Positions 10,714 through 22,538 of a stretch of DNA of 64,000 nucleotides are shown in pieces. Source of the DNA: Blasia pusilla (taxonomy: Eukaryota > Marchantiophyta > Marchantiopsida > Blasiales); contig CM114272.1 in NCBI GenBank assembly GCA_050084515.1, positions 33,480,001 to 33,544,000 of the forward strand, given 5' to 3'. Positions within the stretch are counted from its first letter, which is position 1; every line of letters starts with the position of its first letter. Under the pieces are notes generated by a model, which saw only the letters and a program-made list of their open reading frames with translations, ran no database searches and was not told the origin of the DNA. The position numbers and the translations under genes are program-made.

Positions 10714-11354
10714 TGTCGTGCGTATACACATCGCTACACAACGTACATCGTTGTCATCGAACACACACACAAACACGCACGATCCCATGCTAACTCATGG
10801 CATCCAAACAACGAGACAAGAAGTACTAAAATATTTCCAATAAAGTAAGATCCAATCTCTTTCTACACCATCTCACACCATAGTTCTCAAAGGTGTGTAC
10901 TCTCTCTCATGTCAAACCAAACCCACTCTCCTAATGAGAGGCTTGGATTACACTCACAAGGCAAGGGACCATAGCTCCGCCGCCTCATGCCAAGAGGTTC
11001 AACAAAAGAGAGAATGAGTTCTCAAGCTCTCTCTCCTTGAGGTATACACCTCCCTCTCCCAAGCTCTCTCCATGGTAACTTATTCTCCCAAGTCACCTCC
11101 TTGGCTTTTAACATGATGTAGGAGGTTAAGGGCCACTTACCAAAAATAGAAAGTGGATCATGTACTCAAAATGGTACTTACTTAAAATATTAACGTGGTC
11201 AATATGGCTCCAAATGAGCCGAAGGGAAGGAGAAACCTGCTCTCTCAAGTTTCATGGGGCCTCAGCATGTCATCCTCGACCTATTGAGCATGTCCTCCAC
11301 AACTCACGAAGGCACTCTACAAGATCTCACCGATCTATCCTAAAAGACGTGACA
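10714..11354 (-). repeat. LTR-like unit, minus orientation (right arm of palindrome)
   Basis: On the minus strand it starts TGTCACGTCTTTTAGG at 11354 and ends GTGTATACGCACGACA at 10714, so it has TG...CA ends. The last 130 bases match 11357-11482. With 10016-10643 it forms a large inverted repeat around a 70-bp centre. Confidence 0.75.
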
Positions 11355-11356
11355 GT

Positions 11357-11482
11357 TGTGGTGCGCATACACATCGCTACAAAACATACATCGCTGTCAT
11401 TGAACTCACACACAAACACGCATGATCCCATGCTAACTCATGGTATCCAAACAACGAGACAAGAAATACTAAAATATCTCCA
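11357..11482 (-). repeat. Short LTR terminal segment next to the polypurine tract
   Basis: On the minus strand it runs from TGGAGATATTTTAG (11482) to GCGCACCACA (11357). It directly follows the polypurine tract CTAGGGGGGCGAT. A 2-nt gap (AC on the minus strand) then separates it from the TGTCACGTC start of the next LTR-like unit. The same layout is seen at 53858-53995. Confidence 0.75.
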
Positions 11483-11899
11483 ATCGCCCCCCTAGCTGGT
11501 GGTTAGGTCCTTCTAACTCCAGATAGCCATCTATCCCTACCTACCATGACATACATCTCTAGGACGCTAAGAGCAAAAAGGCCGGGTGCTCATGTGGCCC
11601 CATCGTTATTCGCCTTCCTGTTATCCATGTCACATAAAAAGTCGGAATCGAAACCTACCTAGTATCTCCTCTATGTACATCTAAGACACATCCATCGTCC
11701 CCGAGGAACCCTAGTGAGAGGTGGGATCAGACATGCCATATGCCAACCTCTCGAACAACCATCATAGACTAGCACCGTGGCCGCACCATGAGCAGAACCA
11801 CACAACATACAGCGCAAGCCTGCAGGAACTATTTTGAGCTCGGATCTACTGTACCATCAATGTTAGGAAGGTGACATGGCGCACAATTACGCACATGGT

Positions 11900-12850
11900 T
11901 CTTCCATACCATACCATTGCGTCCCTCCAACAAGAGAACACCGGATGGCAAAATGTCACGCACTCTCAGGATAGTGCGCCCTGTAGTCACATTCAATGTC
12001 GTCGGTGCCGTCTGCTACAAGTAGACATAATCTGCTTGATGAAACCTCGAGATAGTTGGTCGATAACCACCATCCCAAATAGTCGCATACCTCAACGTAT
12101 CTCGATGCTACGCAATCGCCAAGTTCTTGAACGTCATGGGCATCACTCTCTGAAACAACTCAGCCCTCTAAGAACATGCTCGTATCCATACATCTAGGTC
12201 ATCAAGGTCCAGCACCTCACCAGCATCTCTACGAATGGCCGCAGGTAAATCTGGCTCTTGGCCGTAAAGTAGCAAATACGGTGAAAAAGATGCTAAGGTT
12301 GCCTCCCTACTAAATCTGTATCCCATCGCCAACCATGGCAACTAGAGGTCCCAATCTCCTAGGTGACCTCTCTGCAAGCCATACTTGTGTAAACCCCTCT
12401 TCACCGTCTACACAACTCTCTCCGCTAATCCATCCGCCTCGAGATGATCTCGCGAAGTCGTGCGGTGGTCGATCAGCGCCTGATCACACAAGGCCTGGAA
12501 CTCACCACGAAACTCGGTACCCTGGTCTGTCAACACCTCAGTCGGTGCGCCTTAATGACTCAACACTTTGTCATGGAGAGCATAAGCTACTCCCTCACTC
12601 ACTTTGTCAGGCAATGCAACCAACTCGATCCACTTCGAGAAGTGCTCAACCATCACCAACACATAACAACTGTGACGCTCCGTCAAAGGCAAAGGTCCTC
12701 TAAAATCCAAACTCCATCTATACCCTAAGCCCATGATTGATAATGGATGCACTTGTGGAGTCGGAGCATTGAACGATGCTTGGACCCGATCACACACCAT
12801 GCACCTGGCAACAAACTGTTGAACGTCAGTCTGCATGCCTTGCCACCAAT
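11900..12850 (-). pseudogene. Ty3 integrase pseudogene
   Basis: The minus-strand frame from 12836 reads VQQFVARCMVCDRVQASF (second half of the HHCC zinc finger), LDFRGPLPLT (first catalytic Asp) and LVMVEHFSKWIELVALPDKV. It runs on to EVLTDQGTEF (second Asp) and DHLEADGLAERVV (catalytic Glu). The DDE triad is therefore readable. Two nonsense codons interrupt it: TAA at 12552-12554, where the family has Tyr, and TAG at 12408-12410, where it has Gln. The C-terminal part down to about 11900 is degraded further. Integrase would insert the element's cDNA into the genome; this copy cannot. Confidence 0.85.
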
Positions 12851-12971
12851 ACTGAATCTAGAGCAAGCTATACGTCCGCTTCATCCCAAAGTGACCCAAC
12901 TCCTCGTGGGCATGCTGCACTAGTCGTGCTTTCTGCAAAGGATGCGACACTACGCGTACTCTACCATCCTC

Positions 12972-13640
12972 TCAAACCCTCAAAACATGTGTCCCCTCCC
13001 AACATAACCGTCTGGCCCGCTGTAGGATCCGATCCCGATCTCTAGCATCCACGGTGCTCGCAACGCTACCAGTACGAAGGTACTCCAAGACTACTCCATC
13101 ATCATGAATATCTCGGCCACTTGTGGTCTCCTCACTGGCCTCGGGATCCAAGGACTCTCCACTAGACCTTGCCATCGAAGTCTCCACACTCTGGCTCTCC
13201 TTAGCCAACATGCCTAAATAAGCTGACACGTGCCATCCTTGCACTGACTCCTCATCACTCTCTCCATGCCATCGAGCTCCAGTCGTATTTTGTTGACTCG
13301 GGCATGGGTTACGACTCAACCCATCTGCATCTTGGTTGAGCGTCCCAGGTCTATGTACCACCTAAAAATCATACTCCTGCAACAACAGAGCCTATCTCGC
13401 AAGCTTCCCTGTAAGCTTGTTGGACTCCATCAACCACTTCAGTGGTTGATGATCAGTGATGATGGTAAAGGGGTTGCCGAATAAGTAACAACTGAAATGC
13501 ACGACAATCCACACTGCAGCCAAACACTCACCCTTATACGAGCTGTACTTTGCCTCTGCAGCGTTATTTGAGTGGCTAGCCTAAGCCACCACGAACTCTC
13601 TACCCTCATCATCATGCTGGGTGAGCACCGCTCCAAGCCC
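12972..13640 (-). pseudogene. Ty3 RNase H region and linker, interrupted
   Basis: The minus-strand frame 13361-12972 starts VHRPGTLNQDADGLSRNP, the conserved end of Ty3 RNase H (the 'PG..N..AD.LSR' motif). A linker with no recognised domain follows and leads to the integrase zinc finger. Upstream, 13636-13439 carries more of the RNase H fold (AVWIVVHFSCYLFGNPFTI in another frame, and EFVVA near 13600) with frameshifts. RNase H would remove the RNA strand of the RNA/DNA hybrid during reverse transcription. Confidence 0.7.
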
Positions 13641-14480
13641 CAACATGCTCCAATCTGTGTGCAATTGGAAAGGACGCCCCCTGATCGGTCTCCTCAAGAT
13701 GGGTGCAGACGTCAACTTGTCCTTGAGCAATTGAAATGCTCGCTCCTGCTCATCCCCCCAGTGCTACTTGTGATCCACTTGGGTTTGCAAGATCAGTGGC
13801 TTTGCAATCAAACTGAATCCCTTGACCTACCGCCGATAGAAGTTTGCCAATCCCATGAATGCGCAAACACGGCTCATATCTGTAGGGCATGGATGCGTGA
13901 GATAGCCTCTACTTTTGTCTGCTGAACACCAAGGCCCCCTAGGTATATCGTATGACCCAAGTACTCAATCTGGTCGTAGAAGAACTTGCACTTGCCTGGA
14001 TGTAGCTTCAGTCCATGTAATTACAATCGTCGAAACACCTCCTCTAGAGGTCGCTCATGCTCCTCAACCGTGGCGCTAAAGACTACGATGTCATCAATAT
14101 AACACCTAGCAAAATCCAAACCAGCCAAGATCCTATCCATGACCCTCTGAAACTCAGCCGGGGCGTTCTTTAACCCAAATGGTAAGAACCGCCACTGATA
14201 CAAACAATCCTTCTCGTGAGGATCGATGCCCCAAAATGCCGTCTTACTCGCTTGTCCTCCAATCTGATAGGAAGCTGATGGTATCCGGATCGCAAATCCA
14301 ATGAACTGGAGATCTTTGCGTGACCAATTGCATCAAAGATCTCCTCACGGGTGGGCATGGTATACTTATCGGACTTTGTCTGCCGATTGATAGGTCAGTA
14401 ATCCCCTCACATCCGCGTATCCGTCCAGTTGCCATGCACATCCTTCTTGGCGGGCATGACAGTGGCAGATGCATACTACC
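13640..14480 (-). pseudogene. Ty3 reverse transcriptase pseudogene
   Basis: On the minus strand 14358-14170 reads MPTREEIFDAIGHAKISSSL and DLRSGYHQLPIRLEDKRVRR, and 14203-14021 reads YQWRFLPFGLKNAPAEFQRV and FARCYIDDIVVFSA. These are the fingers and palm blocks of Ty3 RT, with the catalytic YIDD box at 14090-14101. The two parts are in different frames, so at least one frameshift breaks the enzyme; an extra sequence near 14200-14250 also disrupts the 'K.AF.T..G.Y.W' join. RT would copy the element's RNA into DNA. Confidence 0.85.
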
Positions 14481-16330
14481 CATGCGACATCTCCTCTAGT
14501 CCTGCTCCAACCAAGTCCTGGCTCCTACTTTGAACAAGAGCCCTCTCCATATCACTGTACCTGTAGGGTCGTCGGAAGATCGGCGTATCGCTCGACAACT
14601 CAATGCGGATCCACGGTCCCTTTCAGCGTACCCAAATCCTCCATGCTAAACGCAAAGCAACTCCTATAACTCCTAAGGAATTGATGTATTTGGCGCCGCT
14701 CTCCTCCTGTCAGCTTAGGGCCCATATCTGGCTCCCAAGTCTCCATCATGACTACTGTAGGACTTTTCGGTGCGGATATCGGTGGTTGCTATGGTGCAAC
14801 CCCATCTCGAACAACGACACTCGACTGCTTTTCTACAACCAAGTGCAAACTGTGATCTCCTCCACATGCAGTGCCTGGAACCACGCTCGATGTTGTGGCT
14901 ATCATCTCCTAGCGTACATGCAAAACATCCCAAGAAGTCCAAGGGTGTCTCTCCCGATCTCCCTTGGTGTGTCGATCTCCTCGGGTCTCGCCCCCAGCCA
15001 CTTCCTCCACTGTCTCGGTAGGCATGGGGCTCACCAACGCAACCGCTGTGATCTATCGCGATCTCATTCGGCGTTGCTCAGCCCCTCCCAAGCTGAAGAT
15101 CCATGTCAAGCAGTTGAGGTCCATGGCCTGACCCAAGACATGGCGTCGTGATGCCTCTAATACTGACGATACTGCCGTCACTCCTGTGGGAAATCCCATC
15201 GCCCTCTCTCTCTCGTCGGCGTTGGGCTCCACCCAACCTCTGAACCTGGTCATCCCAAACCAAGCCAGGACCGGCCTCCTTGTTTGCATAGGGAGCGAGA
15301 AAACTCACAAACGTGGAAAAGGCTGCTCGTGAATTGCCTACCCTGTTGACCACAATCAACAATGGCCGATCATTGTGCCTCACTGCCTATAAGGGAATGG
15401 AATCCACTAACAAATGGGAGGGGCGCTTGACTCTCGCATACGCCCTCCGTAACACCGCATGGGGCACCAAGTTGGTCCACCATAGACGCGGGCGATGGGC
15501 TCTAGAACCTACACTCGCCGCATCCAAGAACACTGCTGGGCCAATCCACGCACGCACTTGATGAGCACTCGTCACCACCCGTGACCTTGAGTCCCCTAAG
15601 ATTGGCACATTCTCCAAAATGTAGGTTGGAGAACTAGACTAGTGCTCCTACAATTGCCGTAAGACCCTCAACATCTCCCAAAACAACCTGGACCGAGTGT
15701 CAGCCAACCCGTTGCCTCGTCCAGCACTCGATTGGCCTTGACATGGTCAACTGGCAATGATCAAATCAATGGTGCCTAACCGATCTAAGTCCTGCGCCCC
15801 CAACAACGAAATATCCCTCGGTAGGGAACTCTCGTACCCCTGTATCGCGGACGCACACAATAAGTTGGGAAAACATAGGCGTAATTGCGCCACATGTCAT
15901 AGTGAGACGCGCCTCGCAACATCATCACTCTCCACATACAGGTATTGCTGCACTCGCACTCCTGCCTGCAAAACAAGAAGTAACCCAGTGCTAATTCCTC
16001 CAAAGAGATCTAACACTCAAATAGCCTCCTCCGGGATATACCACACAATGGGTGTGGTATCCAAGGGTGTCATCGTAGCACTCCCTGCTACCTTGGGTTC
16101 CTCAGACCCGTCACGCTCCGGTGCAAATGCCTCGCTCCACCCGGTCTGCACGTGCTCATTTGCCAATCGTCGAAGCTCCTCAGTCGAGCCCCACAACGGC
16201 ACCTCTCCTCCACAGAATGATGCGGCTACCATAACACTCCTCTCCATAGAAATTTCAGGACCGGGAGTATCCTCTGCATGGACATGTCCCTCAATCAAAT
16301 CACTAGGCCAAGTGATGGCACCCTAAGGTC
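14480..16330 (-). other. Ty3 interior between RT and protease, no domain recognised
   Basis: GC-rich element interior. Several overlapping frames exist on both strands (for example 14603-15151 +, 15757-16326 +) but none shows a motif I recognise. From position it lies between protease and RT on the minus strand. It is longer than the usual Ty3 linker, so it may hold inserted or element-specific sequence. Confidence 0.5.
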
Positions 16331-16900
16331 GCCATCTCTCATGGCCGTTGCTCAATCACTAGACCTATGAATCGAACAGGTAATGAGCTAAGACGCCCAT
16401 CATCTGATTGCCATCCTGGTCTGTAGGACGCTGACTCCTCCCAATAATCCAGGGAAAACCCCATCGGGTATAACACTGCTTCACCAACCAAGACGTCGTA
16501 GGACTCTACATCTGTCACTATCGCCTTGGCTCGCACCACAGACTCATCTGTAGGATGTCCCGGGCAAATCCTCACCACGACCTCATGTCGGGTGATATAC
16601 TATGTGGTACTCGCTCCACCCAAGGATGTTTGTATCCGGAATGGACAACGCTCCACATTGGCTCTCGTCAAGCCCAATTCTATGAATGACGCTTTCCCCA
16701 ACATCAAGGGTTGCGCTCCTGAATCCAATTAGACGCGTTGCGGACTAAAAGCTCTACCTCCGAGACTCACCATAGGAAGACCGCTCCTCGGTTATCTTGC
16801 AACACAACATCAGGAGAAGCCATGGCACGCTCTATCGTGGGTCTAGCGGGCATCTCCGCCATCCTAGCAGCCACAGCCTGCCATGAATATGACATGGACG
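16330..16900 (-). pseudogene. Ty3 protease (retropepsin) pseudogene
   Basis: On the minus strand the frame around 16725 reads LDSGAQPLMLG; its Asp-Ser-Gly active-site codons lie at 16717-16725. Upstream, 16820-16780 gives VVLQDNRGAVFL. Downstream in another frame, 16578-16339 reads VVRAKAIVTDVESYDVLVGE and AVLYPMGFSLDYWEES, which matches the related plus-strand copy (SYDVLVGSMVLYPLGF, near 53190). A one-base shift separates the active site from the flanking frame. Aspartic protease would cut the Gag-Pol polyprotein. Confidence 0.75.
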
Positions 16901-17479
16901 ACCCGAGCATCCGCTCCAAGGGCAAGTCCATCACCTCCTCTGTAATCAACTCTGAACGTGATGCAGGAACTCATGCTCCGTGCTCACATAGTGGAGCAGC
17001 CAGCTGAAAAGCCTCTGCAGGCGTATCCCCCAATGTCATAACATCCGAAGCAAAAAATAAAGGAGTGCGGTACACAACGGTGGCCGCCCCCAACAACGTG
17101 CTCGACACATGTCCCTCCTAAGCATCAACAATAGGAGTCGTCGTACTTGCTTCTCCCATCGCCCTACGTGCGTGCACACCAACAACATCACCAACTCCCC
17201 ACAAACTTTGATGAGGACCCATCGTTGGGGTCCTTATCGCTTCGGACAACGTGAAAGACTGAGGAAGCATAGTCTGTTTTCTGGCTTCCCCTTGCTGTGG
17301 ATCCAACTCTACGGTTGCTCCACGTGTCACAACTATGGCGGCCTCCATGTAGGCAACCCCGCACATCCAACCAACATCCTCCAGATCTTTGGCTGCTCCA
17401 TATGATGTCGATGCCACGGATCTGACATCGGGTAACCTCAATGCTATAGCGGCAATCTGCTCCTGTATCTGAGCAGCCA

Positions 17480-18730
17480 TCCCAGCCTTACGTCCGGCGT
17501 CTCCCTCGACGCGTCTCGGTGGTGGTACTCTACCTCCTCCACGGGCAACTTCAGCTCCTTGTTCCCCAACGGGACCACATGGTGCACGATCTCTAGGCCC
17601 ACCCGGACTAACTACTTGCTCTGGTGCCCTCTCTAGCCCTCGGTCCGGACGTAACTCAGGATGTAAACTGAAACACCTAGCGTGTGTATGACCATACCTC
17701 TAAAAATAGTCACACTGATAACCTTATGTGCAACACCATCTCCTCCTCCATGTTGAGGCACACGTCCATGACCCTAAAGAATGCAATCGCGCTGATGATG
17801 GGCTCCACCACATGACCAATAAATAATAGTAGACGGCTGCTATTGAGCCGCATATGAAGGCGCAGGTCTCTGTGGGACGGCCCCCATGTATCCTCCCTGA
17901 GCTCGTGGTGCCACAGTCGACCTATCTTGGAGTCCACGTTGCTACACAAGTAGTACAGGCAATCGTGACCGCTCTTGCCGAGAACCCATGGTGGCTACGC
18001 TCTCCTCTGCCATGTTGCGCTCAATGTTCTCGGCGGTCCTAAAAACATCTCTCAACGTAGGGGAGGTGTTCATAAGAAGTACCCCCTCCCGCACCCGTCT
18101 CCGCAGGATCTGGTCCAACATCGCGTACCATGACTGGATAGCCTGAGCCTTTGTCACCCCTAAGTGACGTTGATCAACTGGCGCAAGTGAGTGTAAGCCT
18201 CACGCAAACTCTCACTGGGGTGCCTCTGGAAGTCGTGGATGCTCCGCAACTTCTTCGTCTGTACCCCCTGGTAGCTCGCTCTCAACTCAGCAAAGAACTC
18301 AACCACAAGGTTGAACCTAGGACGAACCCGACTAGATGGTGCAACTGCTCTCGTGCGAGTGATCCCTCCTAAAACGTCACTAGTGGAAGACGAAGTAGCC
18401 TCTCCTAACTCCTCCTCCTTATGTGGGAATGGCTCCGTCCATGACACATAATGTGGGTCATAGTAGAGCCTCCACGCCTTGATCTCACGTGCATATCTCT
18501 GAGAGAACTCATGGTAATCGTCCATGAGCGCCCCCTCTAAATGCTGGAACATACCGTTCCATGCTGTAAATGGGTTGAACTCTCTAGAGTTTGTAGCCCG
18601 CGGGGAGTGGCACCAACTCCTAAACTCTGCTATGAAATCGTGCAACTCAATCATGCCGACTGCACCTGAAAACCTACGCAGTCCTCTACCCCGATCGTCC
18701 ATATCGTACACCCAACTTGGTAGGACCACT
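17480..18730 (-). pseudogene. Ty3 gag pseudogene
   Basis: The minus-strand frame from 18729 to 18160 encodes YDMDDRGRGLRRFSGAVGM, FNPFTAWNGMFQHLEGAL and then KLRSIHDFQRHPSESLREAY. The companion frame 18157-17942 continues TKAQAIQSWYAMLDQILRRR and TLRDVFRTAENIERNMAEE. This is the retrotransposon gag capsid pattern. A stop (TAG at 18160-18162) and a one-base shift separate the halves; the plus-strand copy at 51430-51696 reads straight through the same point. A damaged zinc knuckle (YGHTHARCF) is readable near 17690. The first in-frame ATG is the MDD codon near 18702. Confidence 0.8.
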
Positions 18731-19029
18731 CACAATATGTGGCGATGTGCTCAAAAACTCCTCTACACACCCCCCCTCGTCTGAAGACGACATAGAAGGA
18801 GATCGAGGTGGTCTCTCACGTTGAGACCCTTGAAACCTCGCACCACTCCGGGTAAACCCTCCAGAGCTACTCTCAAGTCCATTACCTCGCCTCTCAAAAT
18901 CTTGAAAGGATGCCATGATGGCCCTCGTGCCCCTCTCATACGATCACTCTCAACCTCACGAGTAATCCCTCAATCACTCATCCCAAACATGCGGCACTCG
19001 ATCTACACTCTCCCTCCCCGAGACGTGTA

Positions 19030-21380
19030 ACGTGCGGAAACAAGCGGCGTGGTGCGGCAAATCGACCACGCTATCATCTCATGGACAACCTACCCTCAAC
19101 TGCAGACATCCCACACAGGTCTATGTCCCCTAAACCACATACATAAATGATGCTCTTAGCATCGACACAACCCAATATCCCCAAATAAACTACCCAGATC
19201 CCGGAATCCCTCACGCGTGCAGGGTAAAGGACCAGAACGGGTAACCTGAATACATGTCGATGTCGCTCCTCAGCAACTGCAATTCTCAACCCCAACTCGG
19301 TCGTGGAGACAACTCCTCCAATCAGCAAGTCATACTCCTCCCGTACTGACACTGCTCAAAACTCCTCGATAGACACTGCGATTCCAATGGAACGGTGCGG
19401 CGTTGCAGGCGGCACGGAACGGCTACAAACACCACGGCCTTCAATGGTGGGATGCGGCACTCGGCGGCATACCCTTCTCAATCAACAATAAACCCACACT
19501 CTGCTTCATAATGACGGTGCGGCTCCGCGATCGAGACGATCCGGTGCGGCCACGAGCGGCACGACGCGACAATCGGCGGCGCGTTGCGGGTACGGGCGTC
19601 ACGGCACGGTACTCGATCATCGTCGAGCGGCTATCAATCACAACTTAGCAGCATGAAATCAAAACTCAAACACCATAACCGGAGGTCATCTGCCATCATT
19701 GGTTGATGACGAAACTACGATGACGGTGGCGGCCAAACCAAAGTATGTGATGGTAACGCAAGTTAGAGAATCAACAAACAGCGTGGAAGACCCTCCACTC
19801 CGTAATGGCGGAAATGGCAACCATGTTAGGATTTCACATAAAATTGTGTGTTGTTTTCTTCCAGTTTTTTTAACTATGGTTAGTTCTGCAAACTATGGTT
19901 GGAAGTTTATCATAGTTACAAGTCTCAGTTAGTCTACTAGTTACCTCTTTAACTATTCTTGTGAGTTTTGGTTATGTTTAATTGTGCACATGGTGTCTTT
20001 GCCTCCCCCTATTTGTCTTTGGCTTTGTTGTGTTGTCCTCCCCTATTCTGGTGTCTTTGGCTGTTGTTGTATTCTTGGTGTCTTTGGCTTTGTTGTCTTT
20101 GCCATTCTGGTGTCTTTGGCCTCCTCTGTTGTCTTTGGCCCTTCCACCTTGCCCTACCATGCAAAGGGGTCCCTTCTGCTGGTCTCTTCTAGGAAACTAT
20201 ATAACTCCCCTCTCTTCCCTTCTTCTTTGATTCACTTCTACTCCTGCCCTCTAAGGCTGTGGGTTTTGAGATTAGCTCCTACATACCTAAACCTCTGCTG
20301 GTGCCTTGATCAACTAAGAAGGAATGTGCATTGGTGTGGAGAATGCTCCAAGAACCAATCTAGCACAAACTCCTGCATCTTGGTTTCAACCACCTCTCTT
20401 CAGGACTTATGTATTCTAATAAGGTGTTGCCTTTCAAGCACCCAGTTCTCAATAGAAGTTGTAGACCAGTTCTACATGCAATCCATTTTCAGGTTTACTC
20501 TTTCAGGTTTGTAAGTGATTACCCTCATGTACATGGTTCAGTGGAAGATCCTGTCGGGATCTACTATCTTTCTATTCTTTTAAAGTTTTAAAAGTAAGAT
20601 CTGAGAGGAAGTAGAATTCTGATTTCAACAAACCAAAGGATGGACAACGGTCGAATGCGGCTCTGAGCAACGCTGGGTAACAACAACAGCCAACGGTGGC
20701 CGGTGGACGGTGGACCGTTGATGGTGATGGTTGATGGTTGACCATCGATGGTGATGGTTGACCGTTGACCGAGGATGGTGACTATGGCGGCGATGGCCGT
20801 CGCCGGCGAGGCGGCCGGTTTAGGGTTTGAACAATTTAACCCTAAAAATCGCCTAGCAATGGTAGTTTTGCAAGATTAACCATAAATTTTTACTTGCAAC
20901 TCCAAATTGCGCACTATTTATTGCACAACGTGCACATCTTCATGATCTATGACGGCGTCAAATAATATTTGGAATTGAACTTTCTAGTAAAAATTGACAG
21001 AGATTGTCGTAAAGCCCAATGTCTCTTTCTCCTACACAAAATTCGACAGCGCTTCCGCGCTGATTTCTCCCAACCAAAATGTAAAACCTGTAAAAATACA
21101 AATCAACAAGCTACATGGTGCTCCCGAGAGCACTGGCATGGGGCAACCTGCCTCCATAATCAATCCCTATCAAAATTGGGCTGCGCTTCTGCGCGTCACT
21201 CTTCCACACAAAAAATCGGCAAATGCAAAGAACAATCAAAGCAGCCCTTGCTCCGGTGATCACTTCCATGAGCCATTGAATGGGGACAGGTTCCCCAACT
21301 TGCAAAAACAACGAGTGACCAATGGGCTCCCCCATGAAGCTCTCTCACTCTCTCATTCTCTCATTCTATCTTTGTAAAGT
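19030..21380. other. Leader-like or captured DNA between gag and the right LTR-like unit
   Basis: No gene supported. 19350-19640 is unusually rich in CGG/GGC. 19990-20142 is a minisatellite-like stretch. 20640-20830 is rich in GGTGATGG/GTTGACC triplets and ends TTTAGGGTTTGAAC. The composition differs from the gag-pol part, so some of it may be captured host sequence. Confidence 0.45.
19990..20142 (+). repeat. Imperfect minisatellite built on GTCTTTGGC
   Basis: The core GTCTTTGGC or GTCTTTGCC recurs about nine times with spacers of 8-20 bases. All three forward frames stay open through it, which explains the overlapping cysteine- and leucine-rich open frames here; these are not evidence of a gene. 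Confidence 0.75.
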
Positions 21381-21888
21381 AAGATCTAATCTCTCTTTAC
21401 ACCATCTCACACCATAGTTCTCAAAGGTGTGTACTCTCTCTCATGTCAAACCAAACTCACTCTCCTAATGAGAGGCTTGGGTTACACTCACAAGGCAAGG
21501 GACCATAGCTCCGCCGCCTCATGCCAAGAGGTTCAACAAAGAAAGAATGAGTTCTCAAGCTCTCTCTCCTTGAGGTATACACCTCCCCTCTCCCAAGCTC
21601 TCTCCATGGTAACTTATTCTCCCAAGTCACCTCCTTGGCTTTTAACATGATGTAGGAGGTTAAGGGCCACTTACCAAAAATAGAAAGTCAATCATGTACT
21701 CAAAATGGTACTTACCTAAAATAGTAAGTTGGTCAATATGGCTCCAAATGAGCCGAAGGGAAGGGGAAACCTGCTCTCTCAAGTTTCACGGGGCCTCAGC
21801 AGATCATCCTCGACCTATTGAGCCTGTCCTCCACTATTCACGAAGGCACTCTACAAGATCTCACCGATCTATCCTGAAAGACGTGACA
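21380..21888 (-). repeat. LTR-like unit (L part only) at right end of insertion
   Basis: On the minus strand it begins TGTCACGTCTTTCAGGA at 21888 and matches 11354-10850 closely. It stops matching near 21380, just where the short terminal LTR segment should follow. It is the right boundary of the insertion into the Helitron. Confidence 0.75.
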
Positions 21889-22538
21889 TCTTTTATTAAT
21901 GGCAAGATGTAATTACAAGTTCTTATTTACTAATAATGATATGTATCAGCATCACTCAATAGTCTAGGAGCGTGCTTAATTCGAGATGCAATGCTTATTA
22001 TATGGGATGAAGCATCTATGAGTGATCGTTATGCATTTGAGGCAGTAAATTGCACTTTACAAGATTTTATGGGGATGGTATCTCTTGAATTACGACAAGT
22101 ATCATTCGGCGGCAAACTCAATATATATTTGATGGTGACTTTCATCAAGTCTTGCCTATTGTTCGTCATGGGGATTGTCCACAAATCATCCAAGCCACTA
22201 TAAAGAGATCATCTCTATAGTCTTATGTAAAGGTGATGAAGTCAACGAGAAATATGTGAGTACAAAGATTAGAAGCTCATTTATGTGCTGACCAAGAAGC
22301 TTTTGCTAATTGGTTATTGGAGGTGGGAGAGGGTTATGTACCTTTGTACCCTCATTTGGGAGATGATTTTATATGATTGCCATTAGAAATGTTTACTTAA
22401 AGTAATAAGATATGCAATCATATTAACATCATATATGAAAATTCATATGACAAATTCCACAATATTGACTTCTTAAGAGATACGACTATTCTAACACCAA
22501 GGAATAGAGATGTTGACGATATAAATGCAGATTTCATG
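21889..22538 (+). pseudogene. Helitron PIF1-type helicase, second part
   Basis: Read across frames this gives LIRDAMLIIWDEASMSDRYAF (Walker B Asp-Glu codons at 22006-22011), FEAVNCTLQDFMG, FGGK, DGDFHQVLPIVRHG in a shifted frame near 22130, FANWLLEVGEGYVPLY near 22300, and ILTPRNRDVDDINADF near 22490. These are the successive motifs of the Helitron PIF1-like helicase. The part after 'TPRN.DV..IN' is missing, because a hairpin and a possible element end follow at once. Frameshifts at about 22125 and 22240 confirm it is dead. Confidence 0.8.

Larger units (their letters stand above)
10016..21888 (-). mobile_element. Nested Ty3/gypsy insertion complex inside the Helitron helicase
   Basis: This 11.87-kb block separates Walker A (9854) from Walker B (22006) of the Helitron helicase. 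It holds, from left to right: an LTR-like unit in plus orientation (10016-10643), a 70-bp spacer, the same unit in minus orientation (10714-11354), a short terminal LTR segment (11357-11482), and a minus-strand Ty3 interior in the order integrase, RNase H, RT, protease, gag. It ends with about 2.4 kb of leader-like DNA and one more minus-strand LTR-like unit (21380-21888). The gene order PR-RT-RH-IN marks it as Ty3/gypsy. No matching target-site duplication is visible at the two ends, so it is probably a rearranged composite. Confidence 0.8.

Noticed and set aside
10016-11354. CRISPR-like or satellite array
   Set aside because: Only two long inverted copies with one spacer; they match the LTR ends of the resident Ty3 family.
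14603-15151. 182-codon plus-strand frame in the Ty3 interior
   Set aside because: GC-rich antisense of the element's pol region; no motif, and the real domains lie on the minus strand.
15757-16326. 189-codon plus-strand frame
   Set aside because: As above: antisense to the Ty3 region next to the protease, low-complexity Ser/Thr/Arg composition.
19982-20514. Overlapping open frames up to 176 codons, Cys/Leu-rich
   Set aside because: All three forward frames are open only because of the GTCTTTGGC minisatellite; none has a recognised domain.
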